A stretch of DNA of 32,772 bases from a virus: the IMG/VR virus record IMGVR_UViG_3300031141_000677, positions 1 through 32,772 of that record. One strand, given 5' to 3'. Both the position numbers and the translations under genes were made by a program. This document shows, one piece after another, positions 21,000 to 30,100 of the stretch. How positions within the stretch are numbered: the first letter of the stretch is position 1; each line of letters starts with the position of its first letter. The notes under the pieces are model-generated. The model was not told the origin of the DNA. It was given only the letters and a program-made list of their open reading frames with translations, and did no database searches.

Positions 21000-21448
21000 T
21001 AGTAAACTTTTCTCTCTGCTTTTTGATTTAATGCTGTTTGTACAAAGTCACCTGGATCGATAGTATCTGGGTTCCAGTCACCAGCGGAATTTTCACTGTA
21101 TCTAATGTCGTCTGGCTTTTCGTCTGCAAACGCTAAAATGCTCTTTGCTTCTACCATACGCACTACATATTCATCACTGTCGTCATTGTCTTGCATTGAA
21201 AGACCTCTAGTCCAGCGACCGTGCTCAACTAATATCCATTGCCCAACTGCAAACTCGTCTTTGTTGTCAGGACCTTTTGCAAATACCTTACCCCAGCGCG
21301 GATATACACCTCTAACATTGCCGTCATCGCCAGCAATAAGTATGCCACCTTTAGTCTTTTGTTCACCAAAATCCATATCAGTAACAAGTACTCTATCTTT
21401 AATTGGGCTTAGTCTGCCTTTAATTGTCTTAATGTTACTTGTAGCCAT
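20999..21448 (-). CDS. GroES-like co-chaperonin (functional analogue of T4 gp31)
   Basis: 149 residues. Residues 13-105 match the Cpn10 fold: LSPIKDRVLVTDMD at the start, GGILIAGDDGN as the mobile loop with the hydrophobic ILI tripeptide (36-38) that would contact GroEL, and a VYPRWGKVFAKGP strand. A roughly 40-residue C-terminal extension is absent from GroES (about 97 residues). T4 gp31 replaces GroES so that GroEL can fold the large capsid protein gp23, and this is probably its counterpart. It sits between a MazG-like gene and a conserved small protein. Confidence 0.88.
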   Translation of the reverse strand: MATSNIKTIKGRLSPIKDRVLVTDMDFGEQKTKGGILIAGDDGNVRGVYPRWGKVFAKGPDNKDEFAVGQWILVEHGRWTRGLSMQDNDDSDEYVVRMVEAKSILAFADEKPDDIRYSENSAGDWNPDTIDPGDFVQTALNQKAERKVY

Positions 21449-21453
21449 TTAAG

Positions 21454-21837
21454 TTATTCACCTTTTTGTGTAAAATTACCGTCTGCATCTTCAACCCAAT
21501 CATCGGTCAAATCTTTCTCAACTTTTTGTTGTGCTCTAGAACGTGTTGTGCGTGGTGCTTGCACTTGTTCTACTTCAGCAACAGCTTCAGTTGCTTCCTG
21601 TTCTACAGTTGCTTGCTCATCAGGCATACTTGCTGGGTTATCAGTATAGTAATCCCTGTCTAGTTCTTCTTTTTTACGAATAATTTTGCCACCTGGTCCT
21701 AATTCGTCACCACGTGCATTTACTCTAGCATTACCGACTGCTACTGCTAACTCATTACGTTGACGTAGCATATCCATATCAACTTGTTTGCCTTGCATAC
21801 TTCTATAGGTCTTTTGACCTTTTGTTTTCATTACCAT
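21454..21837 (-). CDS. Conserved T4-like marine phage protein with acidic tail, unknown
   Basis: 127 residues. The N-terminal half is basic and of a kind I recall in cyanophages and pelagic phages (KTYRSMQGKQVDMDMLRQRN, VGNARVNARGDELGPGG). The second half is acidic, disordered-looking and Glu/Ala-rich (EQATVEQEATEAVAEVEQVQ) before TTRSRAQQKVEKDLTDDW. ATG 21837 follows an AAGGAG site by 7 nt; a second ATG (21831) is in frame. No catalytic motif. A virion or assembly role is possible but unsupported by motif. Confidence 0.75.
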   Translation of the reverse strand: MVMKTKGQKTYRSMQGKQVDMDMLRQRNELAVAVGNARVNARGDELGPGGKIIRKKEELDRDYYTDNPASMPDEQATVEQEATEAVAEVEQVQAPRTTRSRAQQKVEKDLTDDWVEDADGNFTQKGE

Positions 21838-21862
21838 TTTTACTCTCCTTCTCTATTAATAC

Positions 21863-22420
21863 TTATCTCAGGAACTCGGTCCAGTCCAGGTCATACTGGA
21901 TTGAGTCTACTTTGTGTACGCCTATTAAGTATAGTACATAACTTGCTACACTACTTCCTCTACCTACACCCCAAACAATATCATTCCCACGCATAAAATC
22001 TACTAGATAAACCATATAGCGTAATAGATCATCCATACCACGACTAGCAAATTCAGCATATTCTTCATTAACTCTGGACCATTCTTTAGAGTATTGTGCA
22101 GTTGCTAAACTATCAGATTGTAGTTTTTCTTGTAGTTTTTCTAATAACCAACCTTTTATGTCTATGGCTTTATACGCATCAGGCATAAACCATTCTGACT
22201 GTAATACACCATCAAATTCTTTTTGGTCTACATCTAGTGGAATATATGGAGTAAGTGCAGGTCTGCCTTGATCTTCCATAGCTTTATTAAACTTGGATAT
22301 ATCATCACTAGGTTCACATAATACAACATGACACTTGTCAACATGACCTGAATAGATCATATCAACTAAGTCTTTATTTGTAAATCGGGGTATTCCTAGA
22401 GGGTCTGTTTTTATCAGCAT
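21863..22420 (-). CDS. Protein with DnaE-like GRGSS segment, lacking the catalytic aspartates
   Basis: 185 residues. The C-terminal segment WGVGRGSSVASYVLYLIG ... YDLDWTEFLR mirrors the part of bacterial Pol III alpha (family C) just before its catalytic PDxDxD motif, where the nucleotide triphosphate is bound. The protein stops there, so it cannot be a polymerase alone. The N-terminal 130 residues have no family I recognise. A nucleotide-binding or regulatory role is possible. The promoter at 22427-22455 has its -10 only 6 nt from the ATG, so this message may be leaderless. Confidence 0.65.
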   Translation of the reverse strand: MLIKTDPLGIPRFTNKDLVDMIYSGHVDKCHVVLCEPSDDISKFNKAMEDQGRPALTPYIPLDVDQKEFDGVLQSEWFMPDAYKAIDIKGWLLEKLQEKLQSDSLATAQYSKEWSRVNEEYAEFASRGMDDLLRYMVYLVDFMRGNDIVWGVGRGSSVASYVLYLIGVHKVDSIQYDLDWTEFLR

Positions 22421-22426
22421 AAGTAT

Positions 22427-22455
22427 ATTTTAACTTACATTGATGAGTTTGTCAA
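22427..22455 (-). promoter_or_regulatory. Sigma-70-type promoter for the DnaE-like gene
   Basis: Minus strand TTGACA (22455-22450), 17-bp spacer, TAAAAT (22432-22427). The predicted transcription start coincides, within a base or two, with ATG 22420, and no Shine-Dalgarno could fit. Confidence 0.65.
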
Positions 22456-22663
22456 GTCCTGATTGTGAATTATCCATATCTTTTTGCATTGATACTGCAC
22501 GTCTACCATGTGCTTCTGCAATATACATATCAAGCAATGAAGATATTTGTTCGTGTACTTGAGGATTAGATGTCATAAAATACTTACGTTGTAATTCATT
22601 AATCTTATCCTCCAGTTCAGGAAGTGTAATGTCTTCAAAACTTTGTACTAACGGATTAAACAT
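22430..22663 (-). CDS. Small conserved helical protein, unknown
   Basis: 77 residues, all helical. MFNPLVQSFEDITLPELEDK and INELQRKYFMTSNPQVHEQI, followed by LLDMYIAEA, form a pattern I recall from T4-like marine phages next to structural genes. The ATG is immediately after the stop codon of the upstream structural gene (TAA-ATG), so it is probably translated by re-initiation. No motif gives a function. Confidence 0.72.
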   Translation of the reverse strand: MFNPLVQSFEDITLPELEDKINELQRKYFMTSNPQVHEQISSLLDMYIAEAHGRRAVSMQKDMDNSQSGLDKLINVS

Positions 22664-23230
22664 TTATAGTAAATTCGTTATAAATTGACCTTTGTACTCG
22701 CCGTATATACTAGCACCGGCATCGTATGACCAAAAGTCGAATATGTAAGGTTGTGTAGCACTGTCGACTGTAGTTGGATTTGTAAATCCTGTTGGTACTC
22801 TAAATGTACTACCTAATGATGTAAATGTAACAGTGTGTCCACCGGCACTACCAATTAAGTGTACGGTCATTTTAGCAAGTTTTCCACTTGCTGGAAAGTC
22901 TGTTAGTGTTAATGTAACATTAGCGCCAATTGTAAAGGCTTGATAATGTCCATTTGAAAAACTAACGTTAGTGTTGCCACTTAGTGAACCGCCATTATAA
23001 AACGCTTCAGTCTGTTGAAGTATATTTCCGCTAATTTGATTATTACCTGAAAACGTGTTTGCGGCATTTAATACCGAACTTGTTGTCTGTAATGTTGTGA
23101 TTTCAGAAGTAGCAGTTGCTAATCCTGTTTTGATAATTGTGAAATTATCTCTAAATCCTTGACTATCATTGTCTTGTCCAGCTACTGGATAAGTCCCGTC
23201 AATTGTTGCTGATATAATTGTACTTGCCAT
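22664..23230 (-). CDS. Beta-rich virion protein, probably tail/baseplate or fibre-associated
   Basis: 188 residues, Thr/Ser/Gly/Asn-rich. The N-terminal block (ATIDGTYPVAGQDNDSQGFR, then DNFTIIKTGLATATSEI) is one I recall in phage tail proteins, where it attaches beta-structured arms. It resembles the ANDGTGDDLR...VNSNFDEL opening of the gene at 26603. A helical/coiled linker and a jelly-roll-like C-terminal half (AGGHTVTFTSLGSTFRVPTG) follow. A late box lies 19 nt upstream of ATG 23230. It lies downstream of two larger structural genes in the same direction. Confidence 0.75.
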   Translation of the reverse strand: MASTIISATIDGTYPVAGQDNDSQGFRDNFTIIKTGLATATSEITTLQTTSSVLNAANTFSGNNQISGNILQQTEAFYNGGSLSGNTNVSFSNGHYQAFTIGANVTLTLTDFPASGKLAKMTVHLIGSAGGHTVTFTSLGSTFRVPTGFTNPTTVDSATQPYIFDFWSYDAGASIYGEYKGQFITNLL

Positions 23231-23249
23231 GTTAATTCCTCTACTGTGT

Positions 23250-23257
23250 TATTTATC
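23250..23257 (-). promoter_or_regulatory. T4-type late promoter box (GATAAATA)
   Basis: The minus strand reads CGATAAATAACACAG, 19 nt before ATG 23230, with GAGGAA between. It fits late expression of the structural gene it precedes. Confidence 0.65.
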
Positions 23258-23261
23258 GTTG

Positions 23262-26200
23262 TTATGCGTTGTAGTCGTAATTCGCGAACAGGATATATTG
23301 TTCTGCACTATTGCCTGAAGTACTGTCTACAACATAACGATCGATAGTTACGTCTAATGATTGAAAATTAAATTTACTATTTTTAATGTTAGTTAATACT
23401 TCTGCACTCTTTCCAGGTTTACAATAACATAGTGGTATTGCTAATGTAAAGCCTGCTTCTTGCGTACCTGCACTTTGCGGAGTACGCATCCATAATGGTA
23501 AAAACCCGTATGCTGTTGCTCCAGTAGCTTCTAAACTTTCGCGCATATTAGTAATGTTAGCAATGTGTCTTACTTCGTCACCGCCTGATACTTTAATAGC
23601 ATCACTGTCAGCTAACGGAATGTTTTTCGCTTCACCTTGGTTGAAGTTTTGACTATCAGTTTCACTAAGCACTGTTAAAATACTACTATTATCCTGACTT
23701 ACTATTGTATCGCCTACTTCTAAATATGTTTTACTACCTGGAAAGTAATACTGTGAATTGCTTTCATCTGCACCTGTTGATATATAGTTTGGTGTGTATC
23801 CTGATACACCTTCTGCATTGTCTTTGTATATTGATCTTAATTTTACTTTGCCAGGCTTTGTAAGAACCGGTTCGATATAAGTTGTGTACAATGCATGGCC
23901 TAATGGATTATTACCAGCGGCTGCAATTCCTTCTGGTGTACGCATATTATCATGCCATTCCGGTGCTAGTGATCCGCTTGTTACAAACTCAGTAACATAG
24001 TTCCATTCACCTAATACTAGCAACCAAAGATATTCACGCATTAGTAATGCTCTAAAGTCTGTGTCAGTTCCTGGAAATGTACCACTGTATCCAGAAATAT
24101 TAAATCTACCATTGTTTATTGCTTCTACCATTGCAAGGTATAATGCACTAGTTTGATTAGATTGTGATAAAGCTGGCTCAGCTGATAAGCCGTAAACAGT
24201 AATAGTGTGTATTAAGTGTTCTAGTACTTCAAGTGCTTGATCATCGCCTACAAGGCTCTCACCTGGCTGTTCCCAAATATGATCTACACTTTGAAAGTTG
24301 TATTGAAACTTAGTTAATCCTGGATAACTGTCACCTGCATTATCAGACAGCATACTAGGAGTGTAAGCACCTACACCTACCCAACCAATCTTTTGTGCTG
24401 TCTTCATTGACTTCATGTTGTTAACTGCTATCATTTGCTTAGTAGGGTTAGTATTGCCGCCGTATGTACTATCTAATAGTAAAGTTACAGTCTTTGCTAC
24501 TTTCCTTATAAACTCGCTAGTATTTGCTTTAGCACCGCCTATAGCAGGAGTTCCTACTAGTTTAATGCCATACACATCTAAGAATCTATCATACGGTGTA
24601 TATCTGCTACTAGATAACAACGGGTCTGTATTAAACACTTCGTCGCCGCCTTTCATTACAGGTATACCATCGTTAGTAAAGTCTCGATTGTTTACATCAA
24701 AAACTCCTACTCTATCTACAGTTACAGTGTTGCCACCTTTAATTGTAAAGTCTTTTTTGGTTTTACCTTTAATTGGTTCTGAAGGGTCAATTACTTCTGC
24801 ATAGATAACTTCGTATACTGTATCAGTTGTTCCTGGAGTTATTGCTAACGCAGTCTTAACTGTGCCTACTTTATAACGCCTTTTCTTGTGATACTTTTGA
24901 CTGCTTGCAAAGAATGTGTCTAACGATTTTGTTTCTAATCCTGCGTATGCTAATATCTTAACATCTTTTTGTAATCCAAAGTCTGCATCGTTTGGACGAT
25001 ACAATACGTTTGATGGAAATACATTTGGATTGCTTATTAATCCTCTATAAGATGCTCTTATAGTTTCATTCATAAACGGTTTCATAAACAAGTTACTGTA
25101 CAACAAATCGTTTTTATCTAAAATATTAATAGTGAATTCTTTAGTTACTGCACTGTACCCGAATCTATCTTTAGCTTCAACAGTAAACGTATATGTTCTG
25201 TCAACTGTAGTATCAGCACCGTCAATTAACAATAATCCGGTATCAAATATTGTTAATCCGCTAACTAACGGACTTAACGTACCAAACTGTTGCACTTTAC
25301 CTGTTATTTCACCATCAAGTTGTAACGCTAGTCCAAAAGGTAATCTTCCTGCTGTCTTAGTATAAAGCAACGGAGCATCTGTAACTGAACTAGTTGCTTC
25401 AACTCTAAATACACTTGTAAAGTTTGCGTCTATGGTTCCTAATACCTTCTTAGTAGTAAATGCAATAGTCGAATCTACTTGTCCTAGTATCTTTACTGTA
25501 AATGTTTTATCTTTTGATGACTGTATAACTTGCGCATCAATTAAATTAGCGGTAACTGTAAATTTGTATTCTTTAGTTACTGACGGCTGGTAAGGTATGC
25601 GTCCCGCAACTTCCCCAGTTGATACATCTAAAGTCATACCTGGAGGTAATGTACTTGCACTAGTATCTGGATTTGTTGCTTTTAATACAAACTGTGTACT
25701 ACCTTGTTGTAAGTTGTTCTTTAGTACATCAAGAAATATTGTAACGTAATTATTAGCTCGTCTATATCCTATATCACTGTTTGTTAACCATACAGGAGTT
25801 CTAAGATATGTGTTGTCTGTAGTAAACACTCCAGTGCCTACTTGCAATAGTACGTTGTCTGCTCTTAAGAAGTCATCGCCTACTACATAAATTGTAAAGG
25901 ATCTTTTAACAACAGTGTCGCCGTCATTTGCACTTACAATAAATTGGTAAAATCTGTTAAGTTTCTTTGGTGGAGCAAATACTGCGTTTGGAAAGTACTC
26001 TCCATTATAGTAATACGAACTTATACTAGTAAAATCAAATGCATATCCGTCATAGTTATTTGTATCATATGCACCTTTATTTGCCGCTAGGTCTAGTGCT
26101 AGTAATGGATCAACTACACCTGATATTAGACCGTTGCTGTCCATAGTAATACCTGAAGGAAGTTCTCCGTCATCTTTATTAATGTAGTACTCTAATGTTT

Positions 26201-26600
26201 GTCCAGCTGGTAAATCTAAATCTGTTGCTTGTAATTGGAAATTAATAATTTCGTTGTCTAGTACAAAGTAACGTTTGTTCTCTGCACCTACTGACAAGTT
26301 CCCTGCAGGAGTTAACCACTCAGGTTCGTCTGCTCCTTGCACTTCAATAGTAAACGTTCTGTCTTGTACTTGCAAAGCCGCATTAGTTGCTCTAAGAACA
26401 AACGTACTAGTAGTAGCACGTGGCACTGCTGTTGGTGTTCCAACAATTTGGTTATTTTTTAGACGCATACCCGCTGGTAAGCTACCTGATATTAATTTTG
26501 TTATAATAGTACCACTATTAAGAGGTAAGTTAACTATAGTCGTAATACTTTCTTGCAAAGTAGTTAACTTAGTTCCGGTGAGTTGTGTCCAATGGCTCAT
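23262..26600 (-). CDS. Large structural protein with repeated Ig-like (putative He_PIG) domains
   Basis: 1112 residues. The N-terminal half (about 1-495) has four or five Ig/cadherin-like repeats of He_PIG style: LPAGMRLKNNQIVGTP, LPSGITMDSNGLISGV, LPPGMTLDVSTGEVAGR and LPFGLALQLDGEITGK, each followed by a TFTIEV/TFTVKI-type strand. The middle (about 500-960) is mixed; EHLIH at 794-798 could be a metal site but is not a recognised protease motif. The C-terminus (LPLWMRTPQ ... IPLCYCKPG ... YILFANYDYN) is of a type I recall in marine T4-like structural proteins. It is probably a tail or baseplate arm for adhesion. It lies between beta-rich virion genes. The exact baseplate position is unknown. 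Confidence 0.82.
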   Translation of the reverse strand: MSHWTQLTGTKLTTLQESITTIVNLPLNSGTIITKLISGSLPAGMRLKNNQIVGTPTAVPRATTSTFVLRATNAALQVQDRTFTIEVQGADEPEWLTPAGNLSVGAENKRYFVLDNEIINFQLQATDLDLPAGQTLEYYINKDDGELPSGITMDSNGLISGVVDPLLALDLAANKGAYDTNNYDGYAFDFTSISSYYYNGEYFPNAVFAPPKKLNRFYQFIVSANDGDTVVKRSFTIYVVGDDFLRADNVLLQVGTGVFTTDNTYLRTPVWLTNSDIGYRRANNYVTIFLDVLKNNLQQGSTQFVLKATNPDTSASTLPPGMTLDVSTGEVAGRIPYQPSVTKEYKFTVTANLIDAQVIQSSKDKTFTVKILGQVDSTIAFTTKKVLGTIDANFTSVFRVEATSSVTDAPLLYTKTAGRLPFGLALQLDGEITGKVQQFGTLSPLVSGLTIFDTGLLLIDGADTTVDRTYTFTVEAKDRFGYSAVTKEFTINILDKNDLLYSNLFMKPFMNETIRASYRGLISNPNVFPSNVLYRPNDADFGLQKDVKILAYAGLETKSLDTFFASSQKYHKKRRYKVGTVKTALAITPGTTDTVYEVIYAEVIDPSEPIKGKTKKDFTIKGGNTVTVDRVGVFDVNNRDFTNDGIPVMKGGDEVFNTDPLLSSSRYTPYDRFLDVYGIKLVGTPAIGGAKANTSEFIRKVAKTVTLLLDSTYGGNTNPTKQMIAVNNMKSMKTAQKIGWVGVGAYTPSMLSDNAGDSYPGLTKFQYNFQSVDHIWEQPGESLVGDDQALEVLEHLIHTITVYGLSAEPALSQSNQTSALYLAMVEAINNGRFNISGYSGTFPGTDTDFRALLMREYLWLLVLGEWNYVTEFVTSGSLAPEWHDNMRTPEGIAAAGNNPLGHALYTTYIEPVLTKPGKVKLRSIYKDNAEGVSGYTPNYISTGADESNSQYYFPGSKTYLEVGDTIVSQDNSSILTVLSETDSQNFNQGEAKNIPLADSDAIKVSGGDEVRHIANITNMRESLEATGATAYGFLPLWMRTPQSAGTQEAGFTLAIPLCYCKPGKSAEVLTNIKNSKFNFQSLDVTIDRYVVDSTSGNSAEQYILFANYDYNA

Positions 26601-26602
26601 GG

Positions 26603-27145
26603 TTAGATTGATCCAAGATTAGTAGAAGCAATCGGAGCAAGTATAGTTCCGTAGTCGACATCTACTACATATTGTAAATAATCTCTATGACTAAGGTGTG
26701 CTTGCGATATTGCTCCAAAGTCAAAATTATTTTCAAAAGAAGTACTTCCAGTATCATTATTAATTGTAATAAAATCTCCTGATGCACTAGTACTAATACC
26801 TGTACCGCCGAATATTTTAAATGTAGTACCGTCAGTTATTGCAAGACTACCCGAGTCAGTAACAATAGTATGTCCATTTAAGTCTGCCGCAATAGTAATT
26901 AAGTCACCGGTAGTTGTAACAGCTATTCTATCGCCTCCTACAATTTTACGGAATTCTAAGTTGTATCCTGTCTTTTGTTTGAATACAGCGTTTCCGCCTA
27001 CCCCTACATTTGAACCAGTAGTTGCTTCGTCATTACGCAAGTCAAGTTCATCGAAGTTAGAATTAACTTTAAGAAACGCGGCTCTGAGATCATCTCCAGT
27101 ACCGTCATTAGCTAAAGCGCCTATATTGATTGTTTGTATTGTCAT
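26603..27145 (-). CDS. Tail/fibre-type structural protein (ANDGTGDDLR family)
   Basis: 180 residues. The opening INIGALANDGTGDDLRAAFL then KVNSNFDEL is a signature I recall from many marine T4-like tail/fibre proteins, where it precedes beta-helical or trimeric stalks. The rest is strand-rich with short repeats (GDLITIAADLNG, GDFITINNDTG, SLAITDGTTFKIFGG). A late box (27165-27172) and an AAGGAA site precede ATG 27145. It begins a structural operon including the 1112-residue gene. Confidence 0.78.
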   Translation of the reverse strand: MTIQTINIGALANDGTGDDLRAAFLKVNSNFDELDLRNDEATTGSNVGVGGNAVFKQKTGYNLEFRKIVGGDRIAVTTTGDLITIAADLNGHTIVTDSGSLAITDGTTFKIFGGTGISTSASGDFITINNDTGSTSFENNFDFGAISQAHLSHRDYLQYVVDVDYGTILAPIASTNLGSI

Positions 27146-27164
27146 TATATTTTCCTTATACTAG

Positions 27165-27172
27165 TATTTATT
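27165..27172 (-). promoter_or_regulatory. T4-type late promoter box (AATAAATA)
   Basis: The minus strand reads GCGAATAAATACTAG, 19 nt before ATG 27145 with AAGGAA between. It overlaps nothing but the short gap after the giant fibre gene, whose stop is at 27176-27178. Confidence 0.62.
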
Positions 27173-27175
27173 CGC

Positions 27176-30100
27176 TTACGGATAATCGCCTGCGCCCCAC
27201 TGAATTCTAACTCCGCCATCTTGTGCATTATCGAGGGGTTGAGCAACGACAAACCACTTATAATAGCTTGGCGGATTGTAGTTATTAGCATTGACATCTT
27301 CATAACGTATTCTGCCGCCATTACCGCCGCCACCGCCACCGCCTACTGATACAGTTGCATCATTACTATTACTTCCTACTCCGCCGTTTGTTGCATTACC
27401 GTAATCATAGTATGGGTAACTAGCAGTTACTAATTCGGCGGCTCTTGTACCAGTAGCACCAGTAGTGCCTTTGCCGTGTAGCTCTACGCCACCGCCACGT
27501 CCAGAAAGACCGTTTTTCTTATATCCACTGCCGCTGTTGCTATACGCCGCTCTACCGTAGCCACCTTGGCCACCACCGCCACCGCTACTAGTATTATCGT
27601 ATCCTGCCGCGCCACCGCCGCCACCGCCTCCACTAGTGTTACCGCTTGCAGTATAGCCACCAGCACCAGCCATGCCGGTTCCGCCGCCTCTAGTAGTTCC
27701 ATAATCGCTGTTGGTTTGAAAAGTTCCAGCCGCTCCGCCAGTCGTAGCGTTATAGGCTTTACCGCCGCCGTTACCGTATATTATAGTAGTGTTGCCGCTG
27801 TCCTTAACTGTACTACTTCCGCCACTTGTTGGAACAGTAATAGTTCCGAAACCGCTTGTAACAGGGTCCCAGGAAGTGTTGGCGTTAAATGCGCTGTCAA
27901 CAAACAATTTATAATAGTTATCAGTGTAATTTCCTGAGCAGTCTCCTCTATTACCCCCTGCACCTACTGTTACAGTAAATGTGTCTCCAGGGCTTACTGT
28001 AATATTATTACAATATGCTAGGCCACCACCAGCGCCGCCGCCACCGGATCCGCCTGATCCTCTACCAACCATACCACCACCGCCACCACCTACTGCTACT
28101 ATGTCAATTGATGTTACACCAGCTGGTACTGTCCACACAGACGCTCCTGGACTATAAAACGTTGCCGAGCCCGCTGGGGCCGCACTTGAGTCGTTAATTA
28201 TAACGCTACTTGTAACGCTTTTTCCATCAAGTGTTAATAGTAAAGTTTCTTCACCATCAGCACTTTGGTCTGCTGTAACTGCAACTGATAGTGTAGCAGA
28301 GTTGTTACTAACTGTGAAGGTACCTGTTAGATTTGCTCCACCTATGTCTGCTGATTGAATGCCAGTCATTGTATATGCTACAGTTACATTGTTTGCTACA
28401 TTAGTTGTTGTCAACGTAAAGACTATTGTTGCTCCTTCGTTTACAGTACTAGCACTGCTGGCCAATGCATACGTTGCAGTTCCTCCACTAGCTGTTGTAT
28501 ATGGATCTAATGGCATTTTATATTCACTTGTTACTGACGGACTGCTTAATGCACTTAACGCAGTTCTAGCAAATGCACTAGCAGATTCTGACACAACTAG
28601 TGACTGTGGGCCTGACCAACTGTTGTAAGTTACTCCGGTAAAGTTACTGTCTCCGGCTGTTCTTGCCTCTACAAATCCTGTTTCACCAATAGCCCAATCT
28701 TCATATGTTTGTGAAACCACTGAAGACCTATTACCAATCCCTGCCCCGTAATGGTCTTCTGACCCTATTGGAAGTATTGCTACAAACTGCGAAGCATTAC
28801 CTGTTGGCAGTTTAGCTCCTGGGCTACCTTGCCCACCAACTATTAACTTTGTCGGGCTTGCCACTGACTTGTCTACGTAAACACTGTTTATAAATGTATT
28901 ACTAGTAGTAAGTAACAATCTACTATCAGCAGTAGTTAAATCAGCAGTGTCTATTGTAGCATAAAATCCGTTCAACGCTCCTACATAAGGAGTAAAGTTT
29001 TTTGCAGTATCTTCTTTTTGTTGTCCTACTACATAGATCTTTGTGCCGTCTATCTTAACATCTGTTAGTACGTTTCTCTCAGTAGTGCCTGATCCATCGT
29101 AAAGACTAATACGTTGAAGTGTGTCAATACCCTGATGATGTATGCGCCATACTTCTCCCTTACCAGAAGATGTATCGTTTAGTGTTACTACTATACCTGG
29201 ATACTTTATTACATCAACATTCTCACCGTCTACTTCTTCTTGAACCGTGTATTGGTCCTCGACGTCCATTCCACCTATAGTAATATCAGTTGATGCATCT
29301 TTATTTTCAAAAGTAACTTCTTTATATTCAGCTGGCAATCCAGTTCCGCCTATTTCGTATATTCTTACAAAGATTTTATCTTTTTGTTGTGTCCAATCAC
29401 TGCCAACTTGTGTAGGTGTCCTACCAAAACTAGTGCCTGCAATGTAATAAAAGTTACCACTGTTTAATCCAGTAAACTGTTTATATGCAATATGTGTAAA
29501 CTCTGTATTAAGACTGTTTGTAGCAACTAATCCTGGGTAGTAATAAGTAGTAGAACCACTAGTTAGTTCCACATTTGTTCCGTTTGTTGGGTTTAGTCTA
29601 TCCCAAAATGATCCAGTACCGTCTGTTGTCCAGTCGTCTACTTTTACAACACCTATAACATCAATTACACTTGTTCCGGTATACGGAGTCGGCAAGTCTA
29701 CTTTAATGATATCTAATGCCCATGCATGACTTGCTGTGCCTGCTGATTTAGTATACTTATTAATCCACTGTGTTGCGCCGTCAGTATCAAGTTTAACTAC
29801 TAGTACTTGACATTTTCCAGTATCAACACCTTTGTCAATAGTACCGTCTATCATATTTTTATCAATGCCGCCTGCTACATATATGTCATTTGTAGATACA
29901 TCAACATATAATGCTTGAAGAAACCCAGTAGATGGAATAGCCTTACGCCATACTAACTCACCATTTATGTTTAGCTTGTACACAAAATATGTATATACAT
30001 TAGAACTTGTAATTGACTTTGATATAGCAACTGTACTGCCTATACTATCAGCTACTACTTTTATTACTGATTCTGATGCAGAGGTATAGTCTGTAGATTT

